A stretch of 64,000 bases of DNA from Streptomyces coelicoflavus (GCF_003112555.1 NZ_BEWB01000003.1:682001-746000); one strand, 5' to 3'. Positions 25,850-34,701 are shown, numbered from the stretch's first letter. The notes: a model not told the origin generated them from the letters alone. Program-made: numbers and translations.

Positions 25850-27751
25850 TCACGCCATCCAGCGGTCCGGCGGGGCGTCCCGGCGGCCGGTCCTGGAGCG
25901 TTCCGCCTGGCTCCGCAGCAGCCGTGCCGCCTCGTCGGCGTCGCGCAGCCGTGCGCTCACGGTCTTGTTCGCCCCCGTGTCCACCGTGACGTCGGCCAGC
26001 CGCAGGGCGCGCCGCCAGGGCCCCTGCGTCAGGCGGACGCTCTGGACCTTGGCGTGCGGCACGAGCGCCAGACTGCGGCGCAGCAGGCCGTGCCGGACGG
26101 CGAAGACCGCGTCGGTGACGGCGAGCCCGTGTCCGCGCCACCACACCGGCCTGCACCGCGCCGCCCGCCGGGGCGGGCGTGACAGTTCCGGTCCCGTCGG
26201 CACGGTCACCCCGGGCAGCACCCGCGCGACGACCGACTCGGCGATCTCGCGCGGCGCGACCGGCAGCAGGACGGAGTTCGACGACCCGGCCACGTCCAGC
26301 TCCACCCGCACCCAGCGCCGGCGCCGCCACAGCAGCGGCTCCACGATCCGCACGGTCTGCACCCGGCCCGGCGGCACCGTCTCGTGGACGCGGTCCAGCA
26401 GGCCGCGGTCGATGCGGAGCCCGTCCGGGGACTCGGCCACCGTCCAGTCGTACTCCGCGACGAACCGGCCCGCGCTGTTCGCGCCCGCGGCGCCGACCAG
26501 CGGCAGGGCGGTCGCCAGCACCGTCCACAGGTTGTGGGTGGCCAGCCACAGCAGCGTCGGTACGACGGCGGCGGCGAGCAGCGTGCCCCAGGTCGCGCCG
26601 GTCAGCAGGAGGGAGACGGCGAGGACGCCGGGCGGCACCCGCAGCAGCTGCCGCGCGGGGGCCTCGCCGACCTCGTGCGCGGTCTCCGGCGCGAAGCCCG
26701 CCGCGCGCGCGAGCAGCTCCGCCCGCAGGGCACGCGCCTCGTCGGCGCCCAGGAAGGCCAGCTCGTCCTTCTTGCCGGTGCCTATGACGTCGAGTTTCAG
26801 CTTGGCGACCCCCGCGACCCGGGCCAGCAGGGGCTGGGTGACGTCGATGGCCTGGATGCGTTCGAGGCGGATGTGGGCGGTGCGGCGGAACAGCAGTCCG
26901 GTACGGATGCGCAGCTCGGTGTCGGTCACCGAGTAGTGGGTGAACCACCAGGTGAGGAAGCCGTAGAGGGCGGCGGCCGGGATCAGGACGGCCACGCCGA
27001 TCACCAGGTGGGTCGTGGTGAGCCGGGTCAGCTGGCGCTGCGCCTGGTCGGGGTCGTGCACGGCCCACCCGACGAGCACGGCGATCGGCGCCCACGCCCG
27101 CCGCAGCGGCGTGACGGGGTGCAGGCGGCGCTCGGCGACTCCGTCGGCGGGCGGAGGCGCGTCGGCGCCGCTGCCGGGTGGGGAGCCGAACGCTTCGGTG
27201 CCGTCGCCGGGCGGGGGGCCGGCCACCTCGGTGCCGCTGCCGGGCGCGGGTTGGGCCGCTGCGGTGCCGCTGCCGGGCGCGGGTTCGGCCGCTGCGGTGT
27301 CGCCGCCGGGTACGGGGCGGGCCGCGTCGGTGCCCGTGGCACCGCCGGTGTTTTCCGCCGGTTCCGGTCCCGCGCCGAGGGGGCCGTCCGGGCGCTCGGC
27401 CGCGCCGTCTCCCGATCCCTCACCGACGGCGCCACGGGCACCGGGCCCGGCATCCGGGGCGCCGGGCGCGTCGGGGGAGCCAGGGACGCGGGGTCCGGCG
27501 CCCGGAACGTCGGGGGAGCCGGTGGTACGTGCGGCCGCCCCCGGCGCGCGACCGGGGGCCGCTCCCGCGCCGGGGCCCGGCTCCTTCAGGACGCCGTCGG
27601 GGTCTGCCGCGTTCGCCCGGCGTGCCGGGGCGGGCTCCTGGGAGCCGTCCGCCGGGGCGTCGGCGCCGCTCCCGACTCCCGTCGTGCCGCCCGTCGTGCC
27701 GCCCGCCGTACCGCCCTCTGCCCGGCCCTTCTCCGCCCCGGGCCCGCTCAC
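25850..27751 (-). CDS. Large bacterial PH-domain membrane protein (YdbT-like)
   Basis: 633 aa. Residues 1-225 are a low-complexity Gly/Pro/Ala/Glu-rich region with an 11-residue repeat (PAPGSGTAAAQ and variants). Residues 230-630 carry two or three bPH_2 domains separated by hydrophobic pairs: LVIGVAVLIPAAALYGFLTWWF, SVTDTELRIRTGLLFRRTAHIRLERIQAIDV, later VSLLLTGATWGTLLAAAVVPTLLWLA and a second PH-type unit. GTG 27751 overlaps the stop of the upstream bPH gene by four bases. The pair matches Bacillus ydbS-ydbT, implicated in resistance to an antimicrobial. A longer open frame upstream is antisense shadow. Confidence 0.85.
   Translation of the reverse strand: MSGPGAEKGRAEGGTAGGTTGGTTGVGSGADAPADGSQEPAPARRANAADPDGVLKEPGPGAGAAPGRAPGAAARTTGSPDVPGAGPRVPGSPDAPGAPDAGPGARGAVGEGSGDGAAERPDGPLGAGPEPAENTGGATGTDAARPVPGGDTAAAEPAPGSGTAAAQPAPGSGTEVAGPPPGDGTEAFGSPPGSGADAPPPADGVAERRLHPVTPLRRAWAPIAVLVGWAVHDPDQAQRQLTRLTTTHLVIGVAVLIPAAALYGFLTWWFTHYSVTDTELRIRTGLLFRRTAHIRLERIQAIDVTQPLLARVAGVAKLKLDVIGTGKKDELAFLGADEARALRAELLARAAGFAPETAHEVGEAPARQLLRVPPGVLAVSLLLTGATWGTLLAAAVVPTLLWLATHNLWTVLATALPLVGAAGANSAGRFVAEYDWTVAESPDGLRIDRGLLDRVHETVPPGRVQTVRIVEPLLWRRRRWVRVELDVAGSSNSVLLPVAPREIAESVVARVLPGVTVPTGPELSRPPRRAARCRPVWWRGHGLAVTDAVFAVRHGLLRRSLALVPHAKVQSVRLTQGPWRRALRLADVTVDTGANKTVSARLRDADEAARLLRSQAERSRTGRRDAPPDRWMA
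27165..27325 (-). repeat. 33-bp tandem repeat coding an 11-residue unit
   Basis: About five head-to-tail units of 33 bases; the two most alike read GTGCCGCTGCCGGGCGCGGG then TTGGGCCGCTGCG or TTCGGCCGCTGCG. They encode PAPGSGTAAAQ-like units in the N-terminal region of the bPH protein. Such repeats may expand or contract between strains. Confidence 0.7.
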
Positions 27752-28305
27752 AGTCCCGCCGATCGGGCCTCGCCCAGCTCGGTGAGGCGGTCGCGGAGGC
27801 GTTCCGCCTCGGCCGGGTCGAGGCCGGGGATGGTCGCGTCGGTCGCGGCGGCCGCCGTGTGCAGCTGCACGCTGGCCAGGCCGAAGTGCCGCTCCACCGG
27901 CCCGGAGGTGACCTCGACCAGCTGCATGCGCCCGTACGGGACGACGGTCTCCTCCCGCCACAGCACGCCCCGGCTGATCAGCAGGTCGTCGGCGCGCTCG
28001 GCGTACCGCCACGAGCGCCAGTTGCGCTCCAGCATCACCCAGCCCCAGGCCATCAGGGCCAGCGGCAGGAGCGCCAGACCGGCCCAGTAGGGGTCCAGGA
28101 ACAGCACGGGCAGCAGACCCCCGGCGAGCGTCAGCAGGCCCAGCCACACCACCAGCAACAGCCGCCGCATGTGCAGCAGCCCTGGGGGCAGGCCGGTCCA
28201 CACCGGCTCCTCCCGCGGTGGACCCGCCGGGCCCGCCGCGCCTGCCGGAGCCGTCGCCCCGGTCGCCCCCGCCTTGCCCGTGTCGTCCGGGCTCCCCGTC
28301 TCCAT
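27748..28305 (-). CDS. Small bacterial PH-domain protein (YdbS-like)
   Basis: 185 aa. A Gly/Pro/Ala-rich start of about 40 residues precedes two adjacent transmembrane helices ([22 protein letters not shown] and [20 protein letters not shown]), then one bPH_2 domain: [51 protein letters not shown]. Typical YdbS architecture. It overlaps the larger bPH gene (GTGA) and starts 31 bp from the divergent nuoD, so the two promoters must overlap coding sequence or each other. ATG 28305. Confidence 0.85.
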   Translation of the reverse strand: METGSPDDTGKAGATGATAPAGAAGPAGPPREEPVWTGLPPGLLHMRRLLLVVWLGLLTLAGGLLPVLFLDPYWAGLALLPLALMAWGWVMLERNWRSWRYAERADDLLISRGVLWREETVVPYGRMQLVEVTSGPVERHFGLASVQLHTAAAATDATIPGLDPAEAERLRDRLTELGEARSAGL

Positions 28306-28336
28306 GGGGCCAGCGTACGTAGGGGAGACTGTGTTC

Positions 28337-29488
28337 ATGACTCCTACGACGGAGACCACGGTCGGTATCGGCGGTGCCGCGGAGAGCACCGACATGGTGC
28401 TCAACATCGGCCCCCAGCACCCGTCCACCCACGGCGTGCTGCGGCTCAGGCTGGTTCTGGACGGCGAGCGCATCACGAGCGCGGAGCCGGTGATCGGCTA
28501 CATGCACCGCGGCGCGGAGAAGCTGTTCGAGGCCCGTGACTACCGTCAGATCATCATGCTCGCCAATCGCCACGACTGGCTGTCGGCGTTCTCCAACGAG
28601 CTGGGTGTCGTCCTCGCCGTCGAGCGGATGCTCGGCATGGAGGTCCCCACGCGCGCGGTGTGGACGCGGACGCTGCTCGCCGAGCTGAACCGGGTGCTCA
28701 ACCACCTGATGTTCCTGGGGTCGTACCCGCTGGAGCTGGGCGGCATCACCCCGGTGTTCTACGCCTTCCGGGAGCGGGAGGTCCTCCAGAACGTGATGGA
28801 GGAGGTCTCCGGCGGGCGCATGCACTACATGTTCAACCGCGTCGGCGGTCTCAAGGAGGACCTTCCGGCGGGCTGGACCACCCGCGCGCGTGCCGCCGTC
28901 GCCGCCGTGCGCTCGCGCATGGACGTCTTCGACGACCTGGTGCTCGGCAACGAGATCTTCCGGGGGCGCACGCGGGGCGTGGGCGCCCTGTCCCCGGAGG
29001 CGGTGCACGGTTACGGCGTCAGCGGCCCGATCGCGCGTGCCTCCGGCGTCGACTTCGACCTGCGCCGCGACGAGCCCTACCTGGCCTACGGCGAGCTCCA
29101 GGACACGCTCCGGGTCGTCACCCGCACCGAGGGCGACTGCCTGGCCCGCTTCGAGTGCCTGCTGGCGCAGACGCACAACGCCCTGGACCTCGCCGACGGC
29201 TGCCTGGACCGGCTGGCCGAGCTGGCGCCGGGGCCGGTCAACCAGCGGCTCCCGAAGGTGCTCAAGGCGCCCGAGGGCCACACCTACGCCTGGACCGAGA
29301 ACCCGCTCGGCATCAACGGGTACTACCTGGTCAGCAAGGGCGAGAAGACCCCCTACCGGCTGAAGCTGCGCTCGGCGTCGTACAACAACATCCAGGCGCT
29401 GGCGGAGCTGCTGCCCGGGACGCTGGTCGCGGACATGGTGGCGATCCTGGGGTCACTGTTCTTCGTCGTCGGCGACATCGACAAGTAG
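28337..29488 (+). CDS. nuoD: Orphan NADH-quinone oxidoreductase subunit D (NuoD2-like)
   Basis: 383 aa. Homologous over its length to the 49-kDa complex I subunit: [43 protein letters not shown] and the ending [18 protein letters not shown]. No other nuo gene is in the window. By alignment with the bovine subunit, the quinone-site His59 is kept (His32), Tyr108 is Trp81 and Asp160 is Glu133. The arginine methylated in NDUFS2 (Arg85) is Arg58. ATG 28337 was taken; GTG 28331 is possible. Its 3' end overlaps a convergent MidA-family methyltransferase by 36 bases. It may substitute in complex I or have a separate redox role. Confidence 0.92.
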   Translation: MTPTTETTVGIGGAAESTDMVLNIGPQHPSTHGVLRLRLVLDGERITSAEPVIGYMHRGAEKLFEARDYRQIIMLANRHDWLSAFSNELGVVLAVERMLGMEVPTRAVWTRTLLAELNRVLNHLMFLGSYPLELGGITPVFYAFREREVLQNVMEEVSGGRMHYMFNRVGGLKEDLPAGWTTRARAAVAAVRSRMDVFDDLVLGNEIFRGRTRGVGALSPEAVHGYGVSGPIARASGVDFDLRRDEPYLAYGELQDTLRVVTRTEGDCLARFECLLAQTHNALDLADGCLDRLAELAPGPVNQRLPKVLKAPEGHTYAWTENPLGINGYYLVSKGEKTPYRLKLRSASYNNIQALAELLPGTLVADMVAILGSLFFVVGDIDK

Positions 29489-30550
29489 CCCCTCGGCGTC
29501 GACCGGCCCCACCGGCTGGAGCAGCCACCAGAAGTCGCCCAGGCCGCCGCGCGCGGTCAGCTCGGCGGCCCCGGAGGCGCCCGCGAGGGCGCGTACGTAC
29601 GCCGCCGGGTCGGTGGAGGCCAGCGCGAGCGGGGGGCGCGCGCCGGTGACACCGAGCGCGCGCAGGACCTCGCGCTGGGGGCGCAGAAGCGCATCCGAGG
29701 GCGCGCACTCCGGAGTGCACCTCGCGGTGCGGGCGGTCGCGCACGCGTCCAGCGCGACGTGCGCGGTGATGTCGCACGACCCGTCGGGCACCGGTTCCGT
29801 CTCCCGTCCCTCCCGGAAGCCCGTGAGCGTTCCGAAAGGGGGCCGGGCGGCCGCGGTGTGCGCGTAGTCGACGGCCACCGCGAGCCCGCCGCCCCCGCCG
29901 TCCAGCGCCGCCACGGCGGACGCCCAGGCCTCGTCGCGGGGGAGCCCGATCTCCGCCCGCAGGCCCTCCTCGCCGGTCAGCGGCCACCACCGGGCCAGCC
30001 ACTCGGCCTCCGCCCCGGCCACCGGCTCCCCGAGCCGCTCGGCCCCGTCGCCGCGCACGAGCACGCGGCGCGCCACACCCGCGGCGTCCACCTCCGCCAC
30101 CTCCACCGGCACGTTGTCCAGCCACTCGTTGGCGAACAGCAGCCCGGTGACGCCGTCCGGCGGCTCCGCGAGCCACCGCACCCGCCGGTCGAGTTCCTCG
30201 GGGCGGGCGGCGACCTCGACGGCGTACGCGCGCGTGCGGGCCGCCACCTCGGCGGGCAGCGCCGCCAGCACCCCGGCGGCCAGCTCGCCCCGTCCGGCCG
30301 CCATGTCCACGAAGTCCAGCGGGTCGGGCCGGCCCAGCGCCTCGTCGACCCGGCACAGCAGCCGTGCCACGGCCCCCGCGAACAGCGGCGACGCGTGCAC
30401 GGACGTGCGGAAGTGCCCGGCGGGCCCCTCGGGAGCGGTGCGGTAGAACCCCACGGGCCCGTAGAGCGCGTCCTGGGCGGCCTCCCGCCAGCCCCGCCAC
30501 TCCCCACCCGTCTCCACAGCCCCGTTGAACCCTGCCGTCCCTGTCGTCAC
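29453..30550 (-). CDS. SAM-dependent methyltransferase, MidA/NDUFAF7 (DUF185) family
   Basis: 365 aa. Family marks: [21 protein letters not shown] with [14 protein letters not shown] at about 30-65, a SAM-binding strand [16 protein letters not shown] at about 80-95, and [14 protein letters not shown] corresponding to the NE-(L/F)-(F/D)-A-x-P block. NDUFAF7 dimethylates an arginine of NDUFS2, the mitochondrial NuoD homologue. Here the gene converges on and overlaps a nuoD that retains that arginine, so a similar enzyme-substrate relation is plausible but inferred. ATG 30550 is the first start and leaves 128 bp to the divergent kinase gene. Confidence 0.85.
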   Translation of the reverse strand: MTTGTAGFNGAVETGGEWRGWREAAQDALYGPVGFYRTAPEGPAGHFRTSVHASPLFAGAVARLLCRVDEALGRPDPLDFVDMAAGRGELAAGVLAALPAEVAARTRAYAVEVAARPEELDRRVRWLAEPPDGVTGLLFANEWLDNVPVEVAEVDAAGVARRVLVRGDGAERLGEPVAGAEAEWLARWWPLTGEEGLRAEIGLPRDEAWASAVAALDGGGGGLAVAVDYAHTAAARPPFGTLTGFREGRETEPVPDGSCDITAHVALDACATARTARCTPECAPSDALLRPQREVLRALGVTGARPPLALASTDPAAYVRALAGASGAAELTARGGLGDFWWLLQPVGPVDAEGLLVDVADDEEQ

Positions 30551-30678
30551 GGGCTCAGGTTAGGGTCACGCAGGCGTACAGAAGACCGGAGCCTCCACCT
30601 TGCGGAGTATGCGGGGGGAGTACGGATCGGCCCTTCGGTTGACCCCTGCACCTATTCCTCTTCCCTACGCTGGGTCAC

Positions 30679-31884
30679 GTGCAGCGCCTCTACGATTTCC
30701 TCCGCAGACACCCGACCGGGGTCGACTCCTTCTGGGCCCTCGTCGTGCTCGGAATCTCCCTGGTCTCTGCGGCGAACCCCGGCACGCGTGCGGACGGGAC
30801 GGACAGCCTGGCGCTGATCATCCCCGTCGTCGTGCTGCTCGGTGTCGTGATCGCGCTGCGCCAGCGGATGCCGGAGCGGATGCTGCTGCTCGCCGTCGCG
30901 ATCGGCGTGGGGCAGCTGACGCTCGACGTCTCGACGATGCCCGCCGACTTCGCCTTCCTGGTGATCATCTACACCGTGGCCGCGACCGGCGCCCGCTGGG
31001 CCTCCCGGACCGCGCTGGCCACCGGCCTGTGCGCGGCGCCCCTCGCCACGCTGCGCTGGTCCGACAGCGAACTGGGCATGGGCACCACCATCGCCGTGAC
31101 GGTCTTCCAGGCGGTCCCCTTCGCCCTCGCCTGGGTGCTCGGCGACTCCGTCCGCACCCGTCGCGCCTACTTCGCGCAGTTGGAGGAGCGCGCGACCCGG
31201 CTGGAGAAGGAGCGCGAGGCCCAGGCCAAGGTCGCGGTCGCCGCCGAACGCGCCCGGATCGCGCGCGAGCTGCACGACGTCGTCGCGCACAACGTCTCCG
31301 TCATGGTGGTGCAGGCCGACGGCGCGGCCTACGTCCTGGACGCGGCGCCCGACCAGGCGAAGAAGGCCCTGGAGACCATCTCCTCCACCGGGCGGCAGGC
31401 GCTCGCGGAGATGCGCCGCCTGCTGGGCGTGCTGCGCACCGGCGAGCACAAGGAGGCCGGGGAGTACGTCCCGCAGCCCGACGTCCAGCAGATCGAGGAT
31501 CTCGTCGAGCAGTGCCGCACCTCCGGGCTGCCCGTCGACTTCAAGGTCGAGGGCACCCCCAGGCAGCTGCCCAGCGGCGTGGAGCTGACCGCGTACCGCA
31601 TCGTGCAGGAGGCGCTCACCAACACCCGCAAGCACGGCGGGGAGAACGCGGGCGCGAGCGTGCGCCTGGTCTACTTCGACGACGGCCTCGGACTGCTGAT
31701 CGAGGACGACGGCAAGGGCGCCCCGCACGAGCTGTACGAGGAGGGCGGCTTCGACGGCCAGGGCCACGGCCTGATCGGCATGCGCGAGCGGATCGGCATG
31801 GTCGGCGGAACCCTGGACGCGGGCCCGCGTCCGGGCGGAGGATTCCGCATCAGCGCACTGCTGCCGCTGAAGCCCGCGCACTGA
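30679..31884 (+). CDS. NarL-type sensor histidine kinase
   Basis: 401 aa. Five or so transmembrane helices span residues 17-150, with no large extracellular domain. A short coiled coil leads to HisKA_3 (ERARIARELHDVVAHNVSVMV, phospho-His near residue 202) and a HATPase_c domain (VQEALTNTRKHGGE, LLIEDDGKGA, GHGLIGMRERIGMVGG). It phosphorylates the response regulator encoded 92 bp downstream. The small periplasmic part suggests it senses membrane or envelope state. GTG 30679. Confidence 0.93.
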   Translation: MQRLYDFLRRHPTGVDSFWALVVLGISLVSAANPGTRADGTDSLALIIPVVVLLGVVIALRQRMPERMLLLAVAIGVGQLTLDVSTMPADFAFLVIIYTVAATGARWASRTALATGLCAAPLATLRWSDSELGMGTTIAVTVFQAVPFALAWVLGDSVRTRRAYFAQLEERATRLEKEREAQAKVAVAAERARIARELHDVVAHNVSVMVVQADGAAYVLDAAPDQAKKALETISSTGRQALAEMRRLLGVLRTGEHKEAGEYVPQPDVQQIEDLVEQCRTSGLPVDFKVEGTPRQLPSGVELTAYRIVQEALTNTRKHGGENAGASVRLVYFDDGLGLLIEDDGKGAPHELYEEGGFDGQGHGLIGMRERIGMVGGTLDAGPRPGGGFRISALLPLKPAH

Positions 31885-31901
31885 CCACCGCACCCGTACG
31901 C

Positions 31902-31991
31902 ATGTGCGGCGTTGACACCTGTAAGGCACGACACTGCGGGCACGACACCTGCAAGGCGAAGGAAGAAGAGGCCCGATGGCGATCCGCGTGA
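31902..31991 (+). CDS. Candidate 29-residue Cys-rich small protein
   Basis: A small open frame from ATG 31902 to TGA 31991 fills the gap between kinase and response regulator and overlaps the latter's start. It encodes a duplicated motif, CGVDTCKA then CGHDTCKA, giving four cysteines at five-residue spacing with one His between, then an acidic/basic end. The DNA shows the same 30-bp imperfect duplication. No clear ribosome site precedes it, so it may be only a repeated leader. Recorded because the Cys spacing looks like a metal-binding peptide. Confidence 0.22.
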   Translation: MCGVDTCKARHCGHDTCKAKEEEARWRSA

Positions 31992-32650
31992 TGCTCGTCG
32001 ACGACCAGGTGCTGCTGCGCACCGGGTTCCGGATGGTGCTGGCGGCCCAGCCGGACATGGAGGTCGTCGCGGAGGCGGGCGACGGCGTCGAGGCACTCCA
32101 GGTGCTGCGCTCCACCGCCGTGGACGTGGTCCTGATGGACGTCCGCATGCCCAAGCTCGACGGCGTGGAGACCACCAGCCGGATCTGCGTGGACCCGAAC
32201 GCGCCGAAGGTGCTGATCCTGACCACCTTCGACCTCGACGAGTACGCGTTCTCGGCGCTGAAGGCGGGCGCCTCCGGGTTCATGCTCAAGGACGTGCCGC
32301 CCGGCGAGCTGCTCGCCGCGATCCGCTCCGTGCACAGCGGCGACGCCGTGGTCGCCCCCTCCACCACCCGGCGGCTCCTGGACCGCTTCGCGCCGATGCT
32401 GCCGGCCACCGGCCAGGAGCCCCGGCAGAAGGAGCTCCAGCGGCTCACCGAGCGGGAGCGCGAGGTGATGGTGCTCGTGGCGCAGGGCCTGTCCAACGGT
32501 GAGATCGCGGCGCGGCTGGTGCTGTCGGAGGCGACCGTGAAGACGCACGTCGGCCGCATCCTGACCAAGCTGGGCCTGCGCGACCGCGTGCAGGTGGTGG
32601 TCCTGGCCTACGAGACCGGGCTGGTGCGGGCCGGCGGCGGACACGGCTGA
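31976..32650 (+). CDS. NarL/FixJ-family response regulator
   Basis: 224 aa. Receiver domain 1-120 with acidic pocket DD near residues 9-10, phospho-acceptor in VVLMDVRMP (about Asp54), Thr and Lys in LILTTF and GFMLKD. C-terminal LuxR-type helix-turn-helix: LTEREREVMVLVAQGLSNGEIA with ATVKTHVGRILTKLGLRDRVQ. It is the partner of the kinase just upstream. GAAGGAAGAAGAGG serves as ribosome site for ATG 31976. Target genes are not visible. Confidence 0.95.
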   Translation: MAIRVMLVDDQVLLRTGFRMVLAAQPDMEVVAEAGDGVEALQVLRSTAVDVVLMDVRMPKLDGVETTSRICVDPNAPKVLILTTFDLDEYAFSALKAGASGFMLKDVPPGELLAAIRSVHSGDAVVAPSTTRRLLDRFAPMLPATGQEPRQKELQRLTEREREVMVLVAQGLSNGEIAARLVLSEATVKTHVGRILTKLGLRDRVQVVVLAYETGLVRAGGGHG

Positions 32651-32689
32651 CGGCCTGTGCGGAGGGCCCCGCGTCGGTAGGGTCTGCGC

Positions 32690-33349
32690 ATGCTCCTGTG
32701 GATCAACGGCCCCTTCGGGGGCGGAAAAACACAGACCGCGCACGAGATACGGCGCCGGCTCCCCGGCAGCGTCGTCTGCGACCCCGAGCACGCCGGCTTC
32801 GGCCTGCGCCGCATGCTGCCGCCCGGGCTGCGGGACGCCCGCGGCCGGAGGCCGCTGATCGACAACTTCCAGGACCTGGTCTCCTGGCGGCAGGGGGTCG
32901 TGGAGGTGCTGGACCTGGCCCTCACCGAGCACGACGGCGTCGTCATCGCGCCCATGACCGTCACCGACTCCGGGTACTTCGCCGAGACCGTCGGCCGGCT
33001 GCGCGAACTCGGCCACGACGTCCACCACTTCACCCTCCTCGCCGAACGCGAGACCGTCCTGCGGCGGCTGCGCGAGCGCGGACTCGGGCAGGTCCTGCGG
33101 TACGTGTCCGGGAAGGGCGCCGGGCCGCGCCGGGAGAGCTGGGCCGTACGGCAGCTCGACCACTGTCTCGAGCGGCTGGCCGAGCCGGAGTTCGCCGAGC
33201 ACCTGTGGACGGACCACACGACCGTCCCGAAGACCGCCGACCGCATCGCCGTCCTCGCGGGGCTCACCCTGAGGCCCAACAACGAGGGAGCGCTGCGCAC
33301 CCGGATGCGGCAGGCGGGCGTCGGGATCCGGCACATCCGGGTCGACTGA
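32690..33349 (+). CDS. TmrB-like P-loop ATP-binding protein
   Basis: 219 aa. The N-terminal WINGPFGGGKTQTAHE is a P-loop strikingly like Bacillus subtilis TmrB (WINGxFGxGKTQTA). Further TmrB-like blocks are CDPEHAGFGLRRMLPP, DVHHFTLLAERETVLRRLRERG and ESWAVRQLDHCLERLAEPEFAEH. TmrB is an ATP-binding, membrane-associated protein giving tunicamycin resistance, so a role in protection against nucleoside inhibitors of lipid-linked sugar transfer is possible. ATG 32690. Alone on the plus strand between the response regulator and a convergent regulator. Confidence 0.8.
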   Translation: MLLWINGPFGGGKTQTAHEIRRRLPGSVVCDPEHAGFGLRRMLPPGLRDARGRRPLIDNFQDLVSWRQGVVEVLDLALTEHDGVVIAPMTVTDSGYFAETVGRLRELGHDVHHFTLLAERETVLRRLRERGLGQVLRYVSGKGAGPRRESWAVRQLDHCLERLAEPEFAEHLWTDHTTVPKTADRIAVLAGLTLRPNNEGALRTRMRQAGVGIRHIRVD

Positions 33350-33370
33350 GGCCGGCCCCGGGGACCGGCG

Positions 33371-34477
33371 TCAGCGCAGGATCCCCTCCAGGAAGTCGCT
33401 GCCCAGCCGGGCCACCACCGTGACGTCGAGCTGGTGCAGGACGTACCGGCCGCGTCGCCGGGTGGTGATCAGGCCCGCCTTCTTCAGCACGCCCAGGTGC
33501 CGGGATATCTCGGGGGCGGTCATGCCGTGCACCTGCGCCAGCTCGCCCGTGGTGTACTCGCTGCGGGCCAGATACCGGCAGAGCCGCATCCGCACGGGGT
33601 GGGACAGCGCGGTCATCCGCATCGTGAGCTGCCCGACCGAGGGCGGGGCGGCCGGCTCGGGGGAGCCGACCGGGTAGTGCAGCACCGGCTGCCAGCCGTG
33701 CCGGTGCAGGACCATCAGGTGCGGCCGGCCCAGGCTCGTCGGGACCAGCAGCAGACCGCCGTCCGCCGTCGCCGAACGGCCGTCGCCCAGCTTGTCGACG
33801 GTGATCCGGGCGGCGTCCTCGTCCAGCGTCAGCGCCGGGGACACGGCGGACAGCGCCTCCGCGAGGCCCTTGTGGCGCAACAGGTCCGTCTTGTGACGGG
33901 CGTCCGCGGCGAGCTGGTGACGCACCCGGGACCAGATCTCGGCGAAGAACGCCTCGTCGCAGTCCCGCGCGAACTGCCGCAGCCAGCTCCGGATGCGCGG
34001 CGGGTCGGCCAGCAGCCGCTCACTGAAGCGCAGCTGCTGCGGGCCCCGCGCGGCGGCCAGATCCAGCGCGCGCCGGCGCACCTCGGGGTCGTCGAGCGCC
34101 GAGACCCCGGCGGTGCTGTACGGCAGCGCGCAGGTGAACTCCAGGGCCGCGTCGACGAACTGCTCGTCGGCCAGCTTGTCGAGCAGGTCCAGGTCCTCGT
34201 CGAGGGTGGCACCGGGCAGGGTGCTGCGGCCCGGCACCCCGGCGAACGGCATGAACAGGTCCGAGAAGGTCGTCCGCCACAGGAAGTCGGCCTCGCACAT
34301 CCGGTCCGCCAGGTGCGAGTCGAGCCGGGCGGTCACCCCCGTCGCCCAGCCCTGCAACCCCGGGTGGTGCCCCGGCTCGGACAGCGCGTGCAGCGCCATG
34401 CCCAGCTCGGCCAGCGGGGAGGGCACGACGGCGATCCTCTCCGGCCGCAGCCCCGTGATGTCGATGCGCACGCTCAT
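33371..34477 (-). CDS. ArsR-type regulator with DUF5937-like N-terminal domain
   Basis: 368 aa. The first 260 residues form a long ligand-type domain starting SVRIDITGLRPERIAVVPSPLAELGMALHAL, the actinobacterial DUF5937 pattern. The C-terminal 90 residues are an ArsR winged helix: ALSHPVRMRLCRYLARSEYTTGELAQVHGM, APEISRHLGVLKKAGLITTRRRGRYVLHQLD. No metal-site cysteines are seen in the helix-turn-helix. An 11-bp perfect dyad lies 36 bp upstream of the ATG at 34477, suggesting autoregulation. Convergent with the TmrB-like gene. Confidence 0.85.
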   Translation of the reverse strand: MSVRIDITGLRPERIAVVPSPLAELGMALHALSEPGHHPGLQGWATGVTARLDSHLADRMCEADFLWRTTFSDLFMPFAGVPGRSTLPGATLDEDLDLLDKLADEQFVDAALEFTCALPYSTAGVSALDDPEVRRRALDLAAARGPQQLRFSERLLADPPRIRSWLRQFARDCDEAFFAEIWSRVRHQLAADARHKTDLLRHKGLAEALSAVSPALTLDEDAARITVDKLGDGRSATADGGLLLVPTSLGRPHLMVLHRHGWQPVLHYPVGSPEPAAPPSVGQLTMRMTALSHPVRMRLCRYLARSEYTTGELAQVHGMTAPEISRHLGVLKKAGLITTRRRGRYVLHQLDVTVVARLGSDFLEGILR

Positions 34478-34512
34478 GCCCCCATGGTGCACGCCGCCAC
34501 CGACAACGCCGC

Positions 34513-34541
34513 CGTCGATTGACCGCCGCCGTCAATCGACG
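34513..34541. promoter_or_regulatory. Operator-like inverted repeat before the ArsR-type gene
   Basis: CGTCGATTGAC (34513-34523) and GTCAATCGACG (34531-34541) are perfect 11-bp arms separated by seven bases. The ATTGAC/GTCAAT core and the position just upstream of the regulator start fit an autoregulatory site. Confidence 0.6.
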
Positions 34542-34701
34542 CGGCCGCGGGGAGCGGCCCGGAGCGGTCTCGGTCGCGGCCCGGCGAGCCCCCGCCGCCC
34601 GCGCCCACGACCGACCGCCGCCGGTTCAGGGCCGTGCTCGCCGACCGCCCGCGCGCGGCCGGGTAGGGCGGGCCCTACGCCGGTGGCGGGTCAGCGGGCC
34701 G

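Noticed and set aside
27752..29281. Long open frame extending the bPH protein by 510 codons
   Set aside because: It covers the small bPH gene in another frame and is antisense to nuoD. GTG 27751 with a four-base overlap is the natural start.
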